Assembly: GCA_007922195.1 (NCBI GenBank)
Contig: ML681964.1
Coordinates: 8,306,213 to 8,370,212 of the forward strand
Length of the DNA stretch: 64,000 nt
Reading direction: 5' to 3'
Source of the DNA: Podocnemis expansa
Lineage: Eukaryota; Chordata; Testudines; Podocnemididae
Below the pieces are notes generated by a model. The model had not been told where the DNA came from, did no database searches, and worked only from the letters and a program-made list of their open reading frames with translations. Of the stretch, positions 25,216 through 35,149 are shown in pieces; positions within the stretch are counted from its first letter, which is position 1, and each line of letters begins with the position of its first letter. Made by a program: the position numbers and the translations under genes.

Positions 25216-26684
25216 CTAGAAGAGGCTTCCCTGTATTAGCGGTCCACTCCCTCAGGTGTCACATCTCAAGTTGTAGCTAATCCCTGATGTTTCATAGGAA
25301 AGTGAAATAAATCCTCATAATAAATCTGGCCAATTGTACATGGGAGGTGGAAGGGAGATACTTCCTGCAGATGACCTTTGGATGTCCTGAAGCAAGAGAT
25401 TCAATTATAGTTGTTAGCTTAATGTACAAATACATTGTTATGAGCATGTGGACGTCAAAGCAAGCAATCACATTCTCCCCATAGCCTCCCTTCACATGCA
25501 GTCCTCTTACGATGAGGAGGAAATGATGCAAAATACTTTAGATAATGAATGAGCTGTAAATATATTTTCCACAGCTGTTCCCTATGCTCAGAATCACTCT
25601 AATGATCTGCTCGCTAAGTAGAATAAACCTCAATGTAATCAGTAGAAAATTAGACTTTTTAAGTGGAGTAACTGTCGTGAGGACACACTGTAAATGAGAG
25701 TCTGCTCTGTTCACCGAAAGTCATAGTGTGAGTAAAGTGTGTGTTCTTTATGTAGTGCAATATAGATGTCCTCCCCCTGCCTTGCCAGCCTTCTTTTAAA
25801 ATCTTTTTGCAAGGAAACTGGGTTTGTCTCATGAAGGAATGGGAACCAATTTAGAACCAATTGAGAAGTAACTAAATTAGCATCATCAATAAGTGACAAG
25901 ATTTACAGCCAACTGTATAGTAAACAGAAGAATTAAATGAGTCTGTGCCATGGTCTTGAATCCCTATGTTTGGAGGGAAATATGATGTGTCTTTGAAATT
26001 CAGGGACATTATTATTACAACATGAATGTGTGGAATGTCTATTTTCCTTTCCTATTTCCCCTGTTTTTTTAATCCTAGGATAATTTAAGAGAGATATCAG
26101 ATTGATTGTGGTTTTTACACCTACTTTGCACTGATGTAAATGACTATAGAAAGTGCAGGACAAAATCAGTCAAACCTCCCCCTCCCCTGGTTGTGTCTTA
26201 CTATTATATCTTCATGGGATACTCACCTAATTTAGTACCAATAACATGGTATCAGGACTGATAATGTAGATGTGGCCATAGTATGTCACAGCTAAATAAA
26301 AACAAGATAGAACAAATTGTCTAGCAAAGTATATGAAACCTATTTCAAGTGACCATTCAAGGCAGAGTGGCCTGTTAACACCCCTCTAGTTATAGAGAAT
26401 ATAGAAAATGGGGGCGAGGAGACAGTTGCAGGAGGAGTGAAGTTGTTATTGAGTTACATGTTGTTGTAATAAGCCATAAATTCAATGTCTCTGTTCAGTC
26501 CATGATTTTTAGCATATACCCAAAGTTATGAATTTAAACTCCCACATTTGCCTTTTGAAAGTGGTGTAGTGTTTCCTATGAGGATGAGATCTGATAGGTC
26601 AGATCTAGAATGACTGCTTTTTGAAAAGTGTTCACTCACAGGTTTGTCTTCTATCATTTTCCTGTGTGAGTTCATTTTGGCTGA
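25216..26684. other. Intron sequence, no gene
   Basis: No recognised repeat or gene. Short open frames only. Confidence 0.35.
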
Positions 26685-26757
26685 TATTATTCCGATAAAA
26701 GTTATTTCTCACCCACTCTGTCTCTCAGATATCTTGGGTCTAATATGGCTACAGCTT
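26685..26757 (-). repeat. Partial copy of the 'gacaaggtgggt' repeat
   Basis: 'ctcacccactctgtctctca', then 'gatatcttgggtctaatatg' and 'gctacagctta' match the right end of the element at 55865-56085. The copy abuts the MITE that starts at 26759. Confidence 0.6.
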
Positions 26758-26758
26758 A

Positions 26759-27041
26759 GGTTATGTCTATGCTGCAGGTGGGAAATGCTTTGCAGTGTGA
26801 ATGGACAGATACACAGTAGCTCTTTCTGAGCTAGCATGCTAAAAACAGCAGCATAGCTGGGGAGCATGGCAGCAGCTTGGACTAACCACCTGAGTGCAAA
26901 CCCACCTGGACATCTAGTTCATACTTAGGCAACTAATTCAACTGTCTGCCCATGGTATTTCTGCTATGCTCAAGTGGAGCTAGTGCATGTCTGTGTGCCA
27001 GTCCTGGGAGGTGTGCTAGCAGCCACAATGCAGACATTACC
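26759..27041. mobile_element. MITE with TTA target duplication, 283 bp
   Basis: The left end ggttatgtcta and the reverse complement of the right end, ggtaatgtctg, form terminal inverted repeats. TTA stands on both sides (26756-26758, 27042-27044), the canonical PIF/Harbinger target duplication. The interior ('agctagcatgctaaaaacag') has no coding capacity. Its termini resemble those of the elements at 4694, 51558 and 62310. Confidence 0.75.
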
Positions 27042-27839
27042 TTAAGTGAAGGCTTGTCTTCTAACCCCTTTCCCACAGGTCACTCGTCTGGATCAGTGAT
27101 TTGGGTATGACTGGTATCTGATTGGTACCCATAAGAAAACAAGAATGTTCATGGCTTCTACTCTGGGCCAGGCTGTTACCAGGCCCTGCAGAAACAAAAC
27201 TTCCTAAAAGTTCAGTGATGGAGGCATGATGGTAGATCTATGGTAGCAATTCTGTAGTTCACAGTGGAAGCTATGGCGTCAGATTCATAAAATGTTCAAC
27301 CTGAGGCTCAGAAATACTCAGAGTCAAGCTTTTATTTGATTGTATTCAGCTACATTTGCAAACATACAGTATTTAGACTTGTTTTGTATCAATGGAAAAC
27401 TTTTGACGTTAGATGCACAATTTTGTTGTTGTCCTGAATGAATGGCAGCGAAGCATTTCTGAAAAAATATACTTTGAATGTCAAATTTTGAGATAGGTTT
27501 ATTGGGGTTGGTCACATGGTTCTGTTTCCCCATTTGGCCTTACCTAATCCATGGGCTCAAACAGGTCAGCAGAAGATATTTTCACTTGTTTTTTCAAAGA
27601 TGAGACATAAAAATTTATATGCTTTCTCTGAGCCAATCAGAAAAAAAGTCTGCAGTCAGTAGTATAGTTATACATATAAATATTCTCATTTCTACCTCCC
27701 TAAACTTTGAGATTAGATTAATGTGCACTTAAAAATCCAAGGCAGAATTAAACCATCTTTCTACCTACACTGATCCCACAGTTCAGTGGTGATCTCAGTG
27801 GCTCCCAGTACAACTTACTTGTAGAGTCCTTCATGGATA

Positions 27840-28055
27840 CAAATACACAGATCTGTATCTGACCTGCATCTGCAAGAAATGGTCCACAGGTATCCATGTT
27901 GTATCCGTGGATGCGGATATAATACGGATATCTGCATATTTGCAGGGCTCTAGCTCTGTGCAGATAAAAATATGTGGATCCATATCCGATCTGGATCCAC
28001 AAGAAATGGTCCAGGATATCCATGTATATCCATGGATTTGCAGGGCTCTTCTTAC
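27840..28055 (+). repeat. Imperfect tandem and palindromic 'ggatatcc' repeat
   Basis: Two units each contain 'caagaaatggtcca', then a 'tatccatg' word, then 'tttgcagggctct'. The interior is full of ggatatc/gatatcc and ggatcc palindromes. A 'ggatatccgc...tttgcagggctct' repeat is familiar from turtle sequence. Confidence 0.55.
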
Positions 28056-29194
28056 TTGCCCCATCTGGAAAAGCTTCCTAGGGAACATTCTACCAATTGA
28101 TGATTACCAAAGTATGTTTGGGAAGAAAACCACCCTCCTGAGCATGAAGACATAAATGTTGCTGGCATGAGACAATCTCCTGGTGACATAGCTGCTGCTG
28201 CTCATTTGGATGATGGTGTAGAGCTTTCTTCCATCAACATAATATGTGTAGTAACTTATACAAGCATTCTTACAGTGGCACATCTGTACAGATACAGCTC
28301 TGTCACTAAGATTTAATGGTAGATTAACCCTAAGGTTTTAAAATGTGTGAGATGGAACACATTAACTAATGTATTTAAAAGAATGCCTCTTATCTTAGAC
28401 TAGACAATAACTGGGATGAATGGGTCAGTTGCCACCTTTCAGAATGACTGTTTCCAGTTGTCTACAGACTCAAGCAGATGTCATTGCCTTGTTACACTGG
28501 GATCATGCTTTCAAGTTGTTCCTCACAACCATAAGAGCTAGAAACCATTAATTAAAATTAAATTAAAGCTGAGATTCTGACAACTTTGTGTGACTTCAGA
28601 ATTCAGGGTCTATGGCCATATCTACACTTCTGAGAGTACATGGTTCCATACGTGTGCTCTGCTAGAGTGTATTGTATACCATGTACCCATGTTGAGTTTC
28701 CACATATGCTCTACTGGGCATGGGTACACACTATACACAGACACATACCTGTATCCACACTGCCCCTTTTTGTTACGTAACATTAACACTGAAATTTCAT
28801 GGACAGCATTCCAGAGTCCTGTGCACCACAAGAGATGCTGTAGGAACCTCCTAGCTGCATGTTGCTGAAACTATATGCTGCCTTCATGGACTTGATGATT
28901 GCAAAACCCTGCTTATTTTTTTCTTCTGCCAAACAGTATTGGGGACATGGAGTGAATCCAGGAAGATGGGGTTCTATTCCTGCTTTCAGGACAAATGTTC
29001 TTGTGGTGCAGTATTGGATACTGGACAAAACTGGCTCAGAGAGCTGTCAGAGGGTGAAGTCAGCAGACCAAAGGAGGAATAAAAATCCAGTCAGGTCCCA
29101 TGTAACAGATACTTTGAATGCCAGAAGTGCTGTGGTACCACATGGTTGGACTACCACTTCTTGTCCCAGAGAAACAGCATGTTGTGGTGAGACC
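28056..29194. other. Intron sequence with possible MITE end
   Basis: 'ggccatatctacacttctga' near 28614 looks like a MITE terminus, but its partner end is not clear. 29000-29194 may hold eroded N-terminal sequence of the Harbinger pseudogene that follows. Confidence 0.35.
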
Positions 29195-29830
29195 ATATTA
29201 TCTGGGAAGCCTTGGATGTTGACGAGGGATCGCAGAAATTCAGAATGAGAAAGCAGACTTTCATCACTCTGTGCCAGGAGTTTGCGCTAACCCTCCATAC
29301 CAGACCCCCCTGACTTTGGAAACCTCTACCAGTAGAGAAGAAGTAGCTATTGCCCTTTGGAACCTGGCAACATTTGATGGTACTGGTCTGTTACTAACCA
29401 GTTTAAATTTAGGAAGTCAGCTGTTGGGGTGGCGTCTATACAGGTTTGCCAGGCTATTAATACTGTAGTCTGTGGTTGCAATAACCAAAGTCTCTGAAAT
29501 TACAGTGGGATTTCAGTGGATAGGTTTCTCTGAACAGTATGGGAGGCATTGATCATCCCCACTGAAAGGGTCCAGAAACTACAAAGGTTATGATTCACTG
29601 GTTCTCCAAGGCTAAGTGAACCACAAGTGAATTCATGAACACAAATGATGGGCATGCAGGAAAGGTTCATGAGGGCAAAATGCTCAGGAGACTGGGAATA
29701 TAGCATGGGGGTTGAAGGGATGTTATTCCAGTGAAATGACATTATTATGTATGATGTTTCTTTGCCAACCATAGCTTGTGAAACTATGCCCCAACATTGC
29801 CAACCCAGAAGAGGTACAGACTCAGTAGCT
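29195..29830 (+). pseudogene. Broken PIF/Harbinger transposase (HARBI1-like)
   Basis: Blocks in the order of a Harbinger transposase appear across shifting frames. 'FRMRKQTFITLCQEF' (about 29240-29285) and 'EEVAIALWNLAT' (about 29335-29375) come first. 'KSAVGVASIQVCQAINTV' (29414-29468) is the helix-turn-helix-like region. Next are 'GHAGKVHEGKMLRRLGI' (about 29650-29700), where the family has GxSGxxHDARxFRxS, and 'DVSLPTIACETMPQH' (about 29752-29796). The catalytic D of H-D-A-R is E here and there are several stops and frameshifts, so it is inactive. The family normally cuts and pastes DNA with a 3-bp target duplication. The 174-codon minus-strand frame here is only its antisense shadow. Confidence 0.65.
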
Positions 29831-29835
29831 GTAGT

Positions 29836-29931
29836 AAAAAAACAACAAGGAGTTGTGTGGCACTTTAAGACTAACAGATTTATTTTTTGCATGAGCTTTT
29901 GTGGGAGAAGATCCCACTTCTTCAGATGCTT
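29836..29931 (+). repeat. 'taaagactaaca' repeat copy
   Basis: 'aacaacaaggagttgtgtgg', 'ctttaagactaacagattta', 'catgagcttttgtgggagaa' and 'cccacttcttcagatgc' give a nearly complete 3' three-quarters. It sits at the end of the Harbinger remnant. Confidence 0.75.
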
Positions 29932-31278
29932 CAAACAAACAAGCATCGGTGATCGCTCTGGACCCATCTGGGTGACAGCATGTCCGGTGCTGTTTGGATG
30001 ATTATGGCATGCTTTGCTTTGCATAACATGAGGCTAAAAGGAAACACTTCCACAATGACTGGGCACAGGACAGATTTACTTACCAAAGTCAGTACAGGCA
30101 ACCTAACCACCTCTCTCCTTCCCTTATGTATACTGTTTCTGGTTCCTAGGGAACTAGAGAAATTTGTAGTGCTGGGTGCTCAACGTAATGGAACAGTGTT
30201 GAACCAGAAGCTGGGACTGTGGCAGGGTACGCTATTATGACACCATGGTGCTGCTTTACAAGTTTAATAGAGCAGTGGTTCCCAACCAGTGTTCCGGCAA
30301 CACCCAAAGTGTGCCGTGAGTATCTGGGAGAGCTGGAGTTAGAGCTCCCTCCCTGCTCAGCCCAGCCATGTCGGCTGTGCAGGGCTGGCAAAAAGCTAGT
30401 AGGGCTGGAAGCCTAAGCACTTTTCACTCTTGGCTCATCAAGGCAAACTATCATTAGGATCTGTGCTTCGTCTGAATTGCAAATTTCACCATTATCTGCC
30501 CATCACCTTTACATTGACATGCTAAAAAAGCAGGAGCAAGCAACAGACAGCACAACAGTAGGGATTTTCCCTTGGGCTCAACTTTTAATTCCTCAGTGTG
30601 GCCATTTATTCTGCCATTTTTTAATTTTGTGAAATATTGCCTTTTCCTTTCCTTTTTTTTTTTACCTGTTCTTTTGCCTCTTCCTTTGACTTTGTGACAA
30701 TTTTTAGTTTGGCTTTGGTTAGATCAGTTTACCAGGTAGGTCCATATAGGCTGCTACATATAAATACAGTGCTGCCCTCTTAGACAATCATTACAGCTGT
30801 ATGTGATGTCTGTGCTGTATCTTATTTTTTTGTAAGTAATTTTTTAGCTTCTTCTGTACTGACTATTAATATTTTTGAGTGGGCAAGAGTCTTATAAACT
30901 TGAGGACTTCAGAGAATTTCACTGAAATTTGGTGTTTTTCATTTATAGCTACACACTAGGAACCTATTTTTTACTTATTTTTATTTATTATAATTATTTG
31001 TATTAAATGTCTAGTGAACATAAACCCAAACCTATATGAAACATTTGTAAGATTTGACTGCCAAAATTTTAAATGTGGTATTTGTTATTTTTGAGCCATC
31101 ATTAATTTTACCACTTTTTATTTATTAATTAATGCTCATACTTTTAAAAAAAAATTAAAATGTTCATTTTAACTTTGTAGTTCAGCATTAGCTCATTTAT
31201 GTTAAGTGAAAGATGATCAACTTACAAGCTTCATGATGGGAAGATCTTTATAAATATCATACCCAAGAATAATTTAAG

Positions 31279-31333
31279 AGTTCCAGGGGGATAGTCATAT
31301 TAGTTCAGTTCAGCAAAACCAAAAAGAAGTCCT
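31279..31333 (+). repeat. Head of a 'taaagactaaca' repeat, truncated
   Basis: 'gttccagggggatagtcata' and 'caaaaagaagtcctg' match the family's first half. The match stops abruptly where G-rich sequence begins, so the GC-rich block probably interrupted it. Confidence 0.6.
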
Positions 31334-32180
31334 GGGGGGTTGTGTGGGGTGGTTAGGGCTGCAGGGGGGGACAGGGGCCACAGGGAAGGTAGCAGTGGGG
31401 GCCGATAGTGGGCCCTTTTGAGGGCCCCACAAAGTAGTTTGTGGCAGGAAAACAGCTCCCAGCCTGTCAGCCAGCCTGCAAACAGCCAGCCTGCAAACAG
31501 CCAAGGTAAGGGCTTTGAGGGGGGCTGCTGGGGGTTGTGGGGGACAGGGGGTATGTGTGTAGCAGAACTGGGTGGGAGTGGATGTGTAGCAGAGGGTATG
31601 TAGCTGAGGTTGTGGGGTGGCTGTTTGGTTGGGGGTGTGTGTAGCTGGGGGGTGTGAGCTGGGGGCTGGAGGACTAGTTCTGGCCCCTGCAGTGATGGGA
31701 GGGTCCATCACAGGCAGCAGGGGGCTGGCAGAGGGGGAAACGGGACCCACTCGGGTGGGAGGGAGCAGCAGTGGGGTGAGGATTTCCCTGGGTGGCAGGG
31801 AGCCGCTGTGGAGAAGGGGAAAGTGGCTGCTGCGTCGTGCTCCCCTGCCCTACCTTCCCACTCCCCAGGTTCCCCCCTGTCCCCCCAAGCCACTCCTATT
31901 CTCCCTTCCCTCTCCTCTCTTGGCACCTTTGTGCTGTTCCCCACATGGCTGCCCTTATCCTCTGTGGCCACCCCTGCCCAGGAACGGTGCTACCATTTCT
32001 GGCACCCCCCTGCAAGCAGAGCACAGGTGCCAGCGCCCCCCTGCAGTGCTTACCAGGCTTACTGGGTTGCGTGGGCCCTGCCCCTGCCCTGCTCTGCTTC
32101 CCACACTCCTGCCACTGACTCCTGACCTCCCCTGTCTTGCCATCCCTGCTCTGCTACCCCTACTACCCCACATAGCAGCA
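31330..32180. other. GC-rich block inside the hAT element
   Basis: Strand-asymmetric: G-rich on the plus strand to about 31840, then C-rich. It contains a 15-bp tandem duplication (cagcctgcaaacagc, about 31471-31502). Long open frames on both strands (up to 206 codons) have no domain and follow from the base composition. Confidence 0.5.
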
Positions 32181-32333
32181 TTTCCAAACCACTGTGCCAT
32201 AGTTCATAAATATTCATATTATTTTGAGCTAATTTGAATATTCATAAGTTTTTAATGGTGGTTTGCCTCGAAAAATTTGAAGGTATCACAGTGTGCCACA
32301 GCAGAGAAAAGGTTGGGAACCACTGCAATAGAG

Positions 32334-32949
32334 CAATGCCACATGCTTCAGTTATGAGATACCTTGGCAAATTTTGATCTCCTGCAGTTGATGTACTAAC
32401 TGAAGTTTAACAGCTTTGACTATGGGGACTTTCAATGGACTGTAATGTCATCATTCAACACTGTTTTTGTTTCATGTTAATTGCTTTGTATTGGTTGTTT
32501 TATAAGGAACACTTAAACACTGTTATATGTCCTTTTTAAAAAAGGTTCTGTAAGGTTTTGGGAGGGAGTTAACAGATTCCTTCCTTCACTTCTATCTGCC
32601 ACTATATTTCAGAGCTTTAATCCAATGCTATGCTTGCTTTTTGCTTCTGGCATGACTGTTCACATGACTGTCAGTGGTAACTTTGGTGAAGTGGGGGAGT
32701 CATCACTTGTTGTTTGGTATTTTCACTGTTGTTTTTATATCAACAGAGATGTAAAGCTGTTTCAGCTAACTTGCCTTCTAGTTTTCAGACACAATGAAAT
32801 GTTCAGCAAAAGGGGTTGTTTTCCAAAAAGATCCAGCCATCGAGATAATATTACATGGTCTATTCATCAATGTTGAAGGGAGTTCAGCAAACATCTTCAA
32901 AGTACAATTAGTATAGCAGCTTCTTGTATACACATACTGCTTGTTTACT
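32334..32949. other. Intron sequence, no feature
   Basis: No gene or repeat recognised. Confidence 0.4.
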
Positions 32950-33428
32950 GGTTTAAACTATTATTTTTTTTTGGTAACAGTTCTTTGTTTCTTTTGGGGA
33001 AAACAACTCTATAAATGGTTAAGGAGGTCTATATATATGGATAGAGAGAAGGATATGTGACAAAAGACAGCCTGCAGGCTGCCTATCTGGGCATCCTCTG
33101 TGCTGCTGCAGCTTTGTTCGCTTACATGGAGGTCTTATCCTAACAGATCTGGTTTAAACTAGTTTTTCTAACACTTTTTTGTTCCTTTTGGGAAAAACAA
33201 CTGTATTTATAGTAAAGGGGTCAGAGTGGTGATGTGGTGGTCTCAACAGGTAACTGTATAAGGAAAGGAAGTTGGGGCATTGAGAGGGGGTGGTCCCAAC
33301 AGGAACATGACAGGAGATATGGGTACAGAGGATACATGACAAAAGATAGCCTGCATGCAGGCTATCCTGGCACCCTCTGTGCTTGTGAGGTCTAGTGTGT
33401 TTACATGGAGATCTTATCCTAACAACAG
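32950..33428 (+). repeat. Diverged tandem duplication
   Basis: Unit A (32950-33146) and unit B (33151-33428) share 'ggtttaaacta', 'cttttgggaaaaacaactgt'-like, 'gacaaaagacagcctgcagg'-like, 'accctctgtgct'-like, and 'acatggagatcttatcctaa'-like blocks in the same order. Unit B has about 80 extra bases in the middle. Each unit ends tatcctaacag or similar. It could be two adjacent copies of an LTR-like repeat. Confidence 0.65.
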
Positions 33429-35149
33429 CATCCATAATTGTCATGAGCAGCTTCCTGCCACACTTTCTAAACATTAGCCAGTTCATGGTTGGGGGTGGGA
33501 AGCAGGTATTGTGCAAAGTATGCAATTGTTAGCATGTCCATGGAACCTGATTTTTGTTGAAATCACTGTCATGTGCTGTAAGTTCTGCTACCTGCTCCCA
33601 AACCTCTGGAAATTATTGCATTGACCGTGTTCAGGAAAACAAGGTACACGCAAAAATGAAGTAGATAGTAAGTTCTGATGTGTTCAGCACAGGTCATTAC
33701 TATTGCTGGCTAAAGGGGCTTTTATACCTTTGGGTAGGTGTCAGGCAGCAAAGGGATCAGTGCACTGTGGGAATGTCCCTGACGGACTATCAATATCCTT
33801 GTCCTGGTATACCCCTTTACCCACCTACACTGTACTGTAGAATGGGTATGGGGCCACTCCACAGCATAGGCATATACATACCCATACTCTTCATGCATGC
33901 TAGTTTTTGTGCAGTAGCCTGTACTTCAGGAACATGCACTGGGGTTTCAGAAGTGGACAGTGAGCAGGTTATGGCACAAGATCACACTTGTAAACATGTA
34001 CACGTGCAAGGATAGATTCATCCTGTTCGTCTGGGCCTCCCTGAACCTATTTTTAATTCCAACCAGTTTTAAATTAACTAGATAATTCAACTTGACACTG
34101 TTAATTTATATGTAATTTCTTAAAATGCTTACTGCTTATGCACAGTAACATCTCAATGGCTCTTACCTTATTTATAAAGACACAGTCTAAAAAGTGTTTA
34201 AATAGACACGGTAGAGTATATTTTGTTGTCTGAGGGCTCTCTAGAGACTTCTCAGGTAAGCACTGTACACTTTTAAATATTCTCATCACATATAGCATGT
34301 TGGCTTTTTTGGAATCATTACATTATGCTGGGTAAATAAGAGGTGTTTTTAAAAATTACCTCAGTGGGCATAGCAGTACTGGCATAATATAATACGGTCC
34401 TCATGATTAACAGTGAGAATTATTTTTTAGTCCCTAATCACACCTTTACATAATCAATTTTTGGAAATATCTGTGTATGCAATAGATTGTAATGGCTTTT
34501 TTGGACTCTCATGCACTCTGAGGAAATGTTTGCTTCAGGGCCCAATTCTGTAATACTTAATAAAGTTCCTTTTAGCCATTTCTGAGTCTGGCAAACATCC
34601 TGTGTTTGTTTACTAGGAATTACTAAAAAGATCCAGTCATTAAAAAACAGTTATAACATTTGGTCCAGTTTTTCAATGTTCATTCACATATGAACTAGCC
34701 TGTTGGGAATCTGTTATGTAATCATCATTATGCTTGCTAACCTTTTGTTCAGGACTCTGTCTTAAAGATTAAGCTTGAAAATACTCTTAGTTGTTGATGA
34801 TTGTGATGTTTTCTCAAGAGTTTACATAAGCTCCATTCTTCGTTGAACTTAAATGATGAAACCTTCAAAAAGTAAAAAATTCACTTAATTTGTATATTTA
34901 CAGGAAGCTTAACATTTCTCTTTGACTTTGTTTTAGGAACATGTTATGTGTTTAATAATAATGTTACCTTTGCCTCTCCTGATTTAAGTCTCCTGAAATA
35001 CCACTTTTCCCACAGTCCCTACAACAAAAAAAAAACCAAAAACAACAAAAAGTCACTTATTTCCCTTAATTTAAACATGAGCTTTTTAAATTTTACATAG
35101 TTAGAAAGCTGCCATGATGTGTGTGGACCTTAAACTAAGCACCCACATT
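33429..35149. other. Intron sequence, no gene
   Basis: AT-rich with short open frames. 33680-34020 may be a degraded repeat without clear ends. A-rich run near 35027-35050. Confidence 0.35.

Larger units (their letters stand above)
30273..32325. mobile_element. hAT-type DNA transposon, 2,053 bp, non-autonomous
   Basis: The ends are the perfect 15-bp inverted repeat CAGTGGTTCCCAACC / GGTTGGGAACCACTG. The flanks are taatagag (30265-30272) and caatagag (32326-32333), an 8-bp target duplication with one mismatch, as hAT transposases make. The subterminal 'gtgtgccgtgag' and 'gtgtgccacagc' are also mirrored. No transposase frame is recognisable. The core is composite: AT-rich 30450-31278, a piece of the 'taaagactaaca' repeat at 31279-31333, then a GC-rich block to about 32180. 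Confidence 0.85.

Noticed and set aside
29500..30024. 174-codon minus-strand frame
   Set aside because: Antisense of the Harbinger remnant, continuing into a repeat; the family motifs are on the plus strand.
31617..32237. 206-codon proline/leucine-rich frame
   Set aside because: Lies in the GC-rich core of a hAT element with several overlapping frames on both strands; a composition effect.
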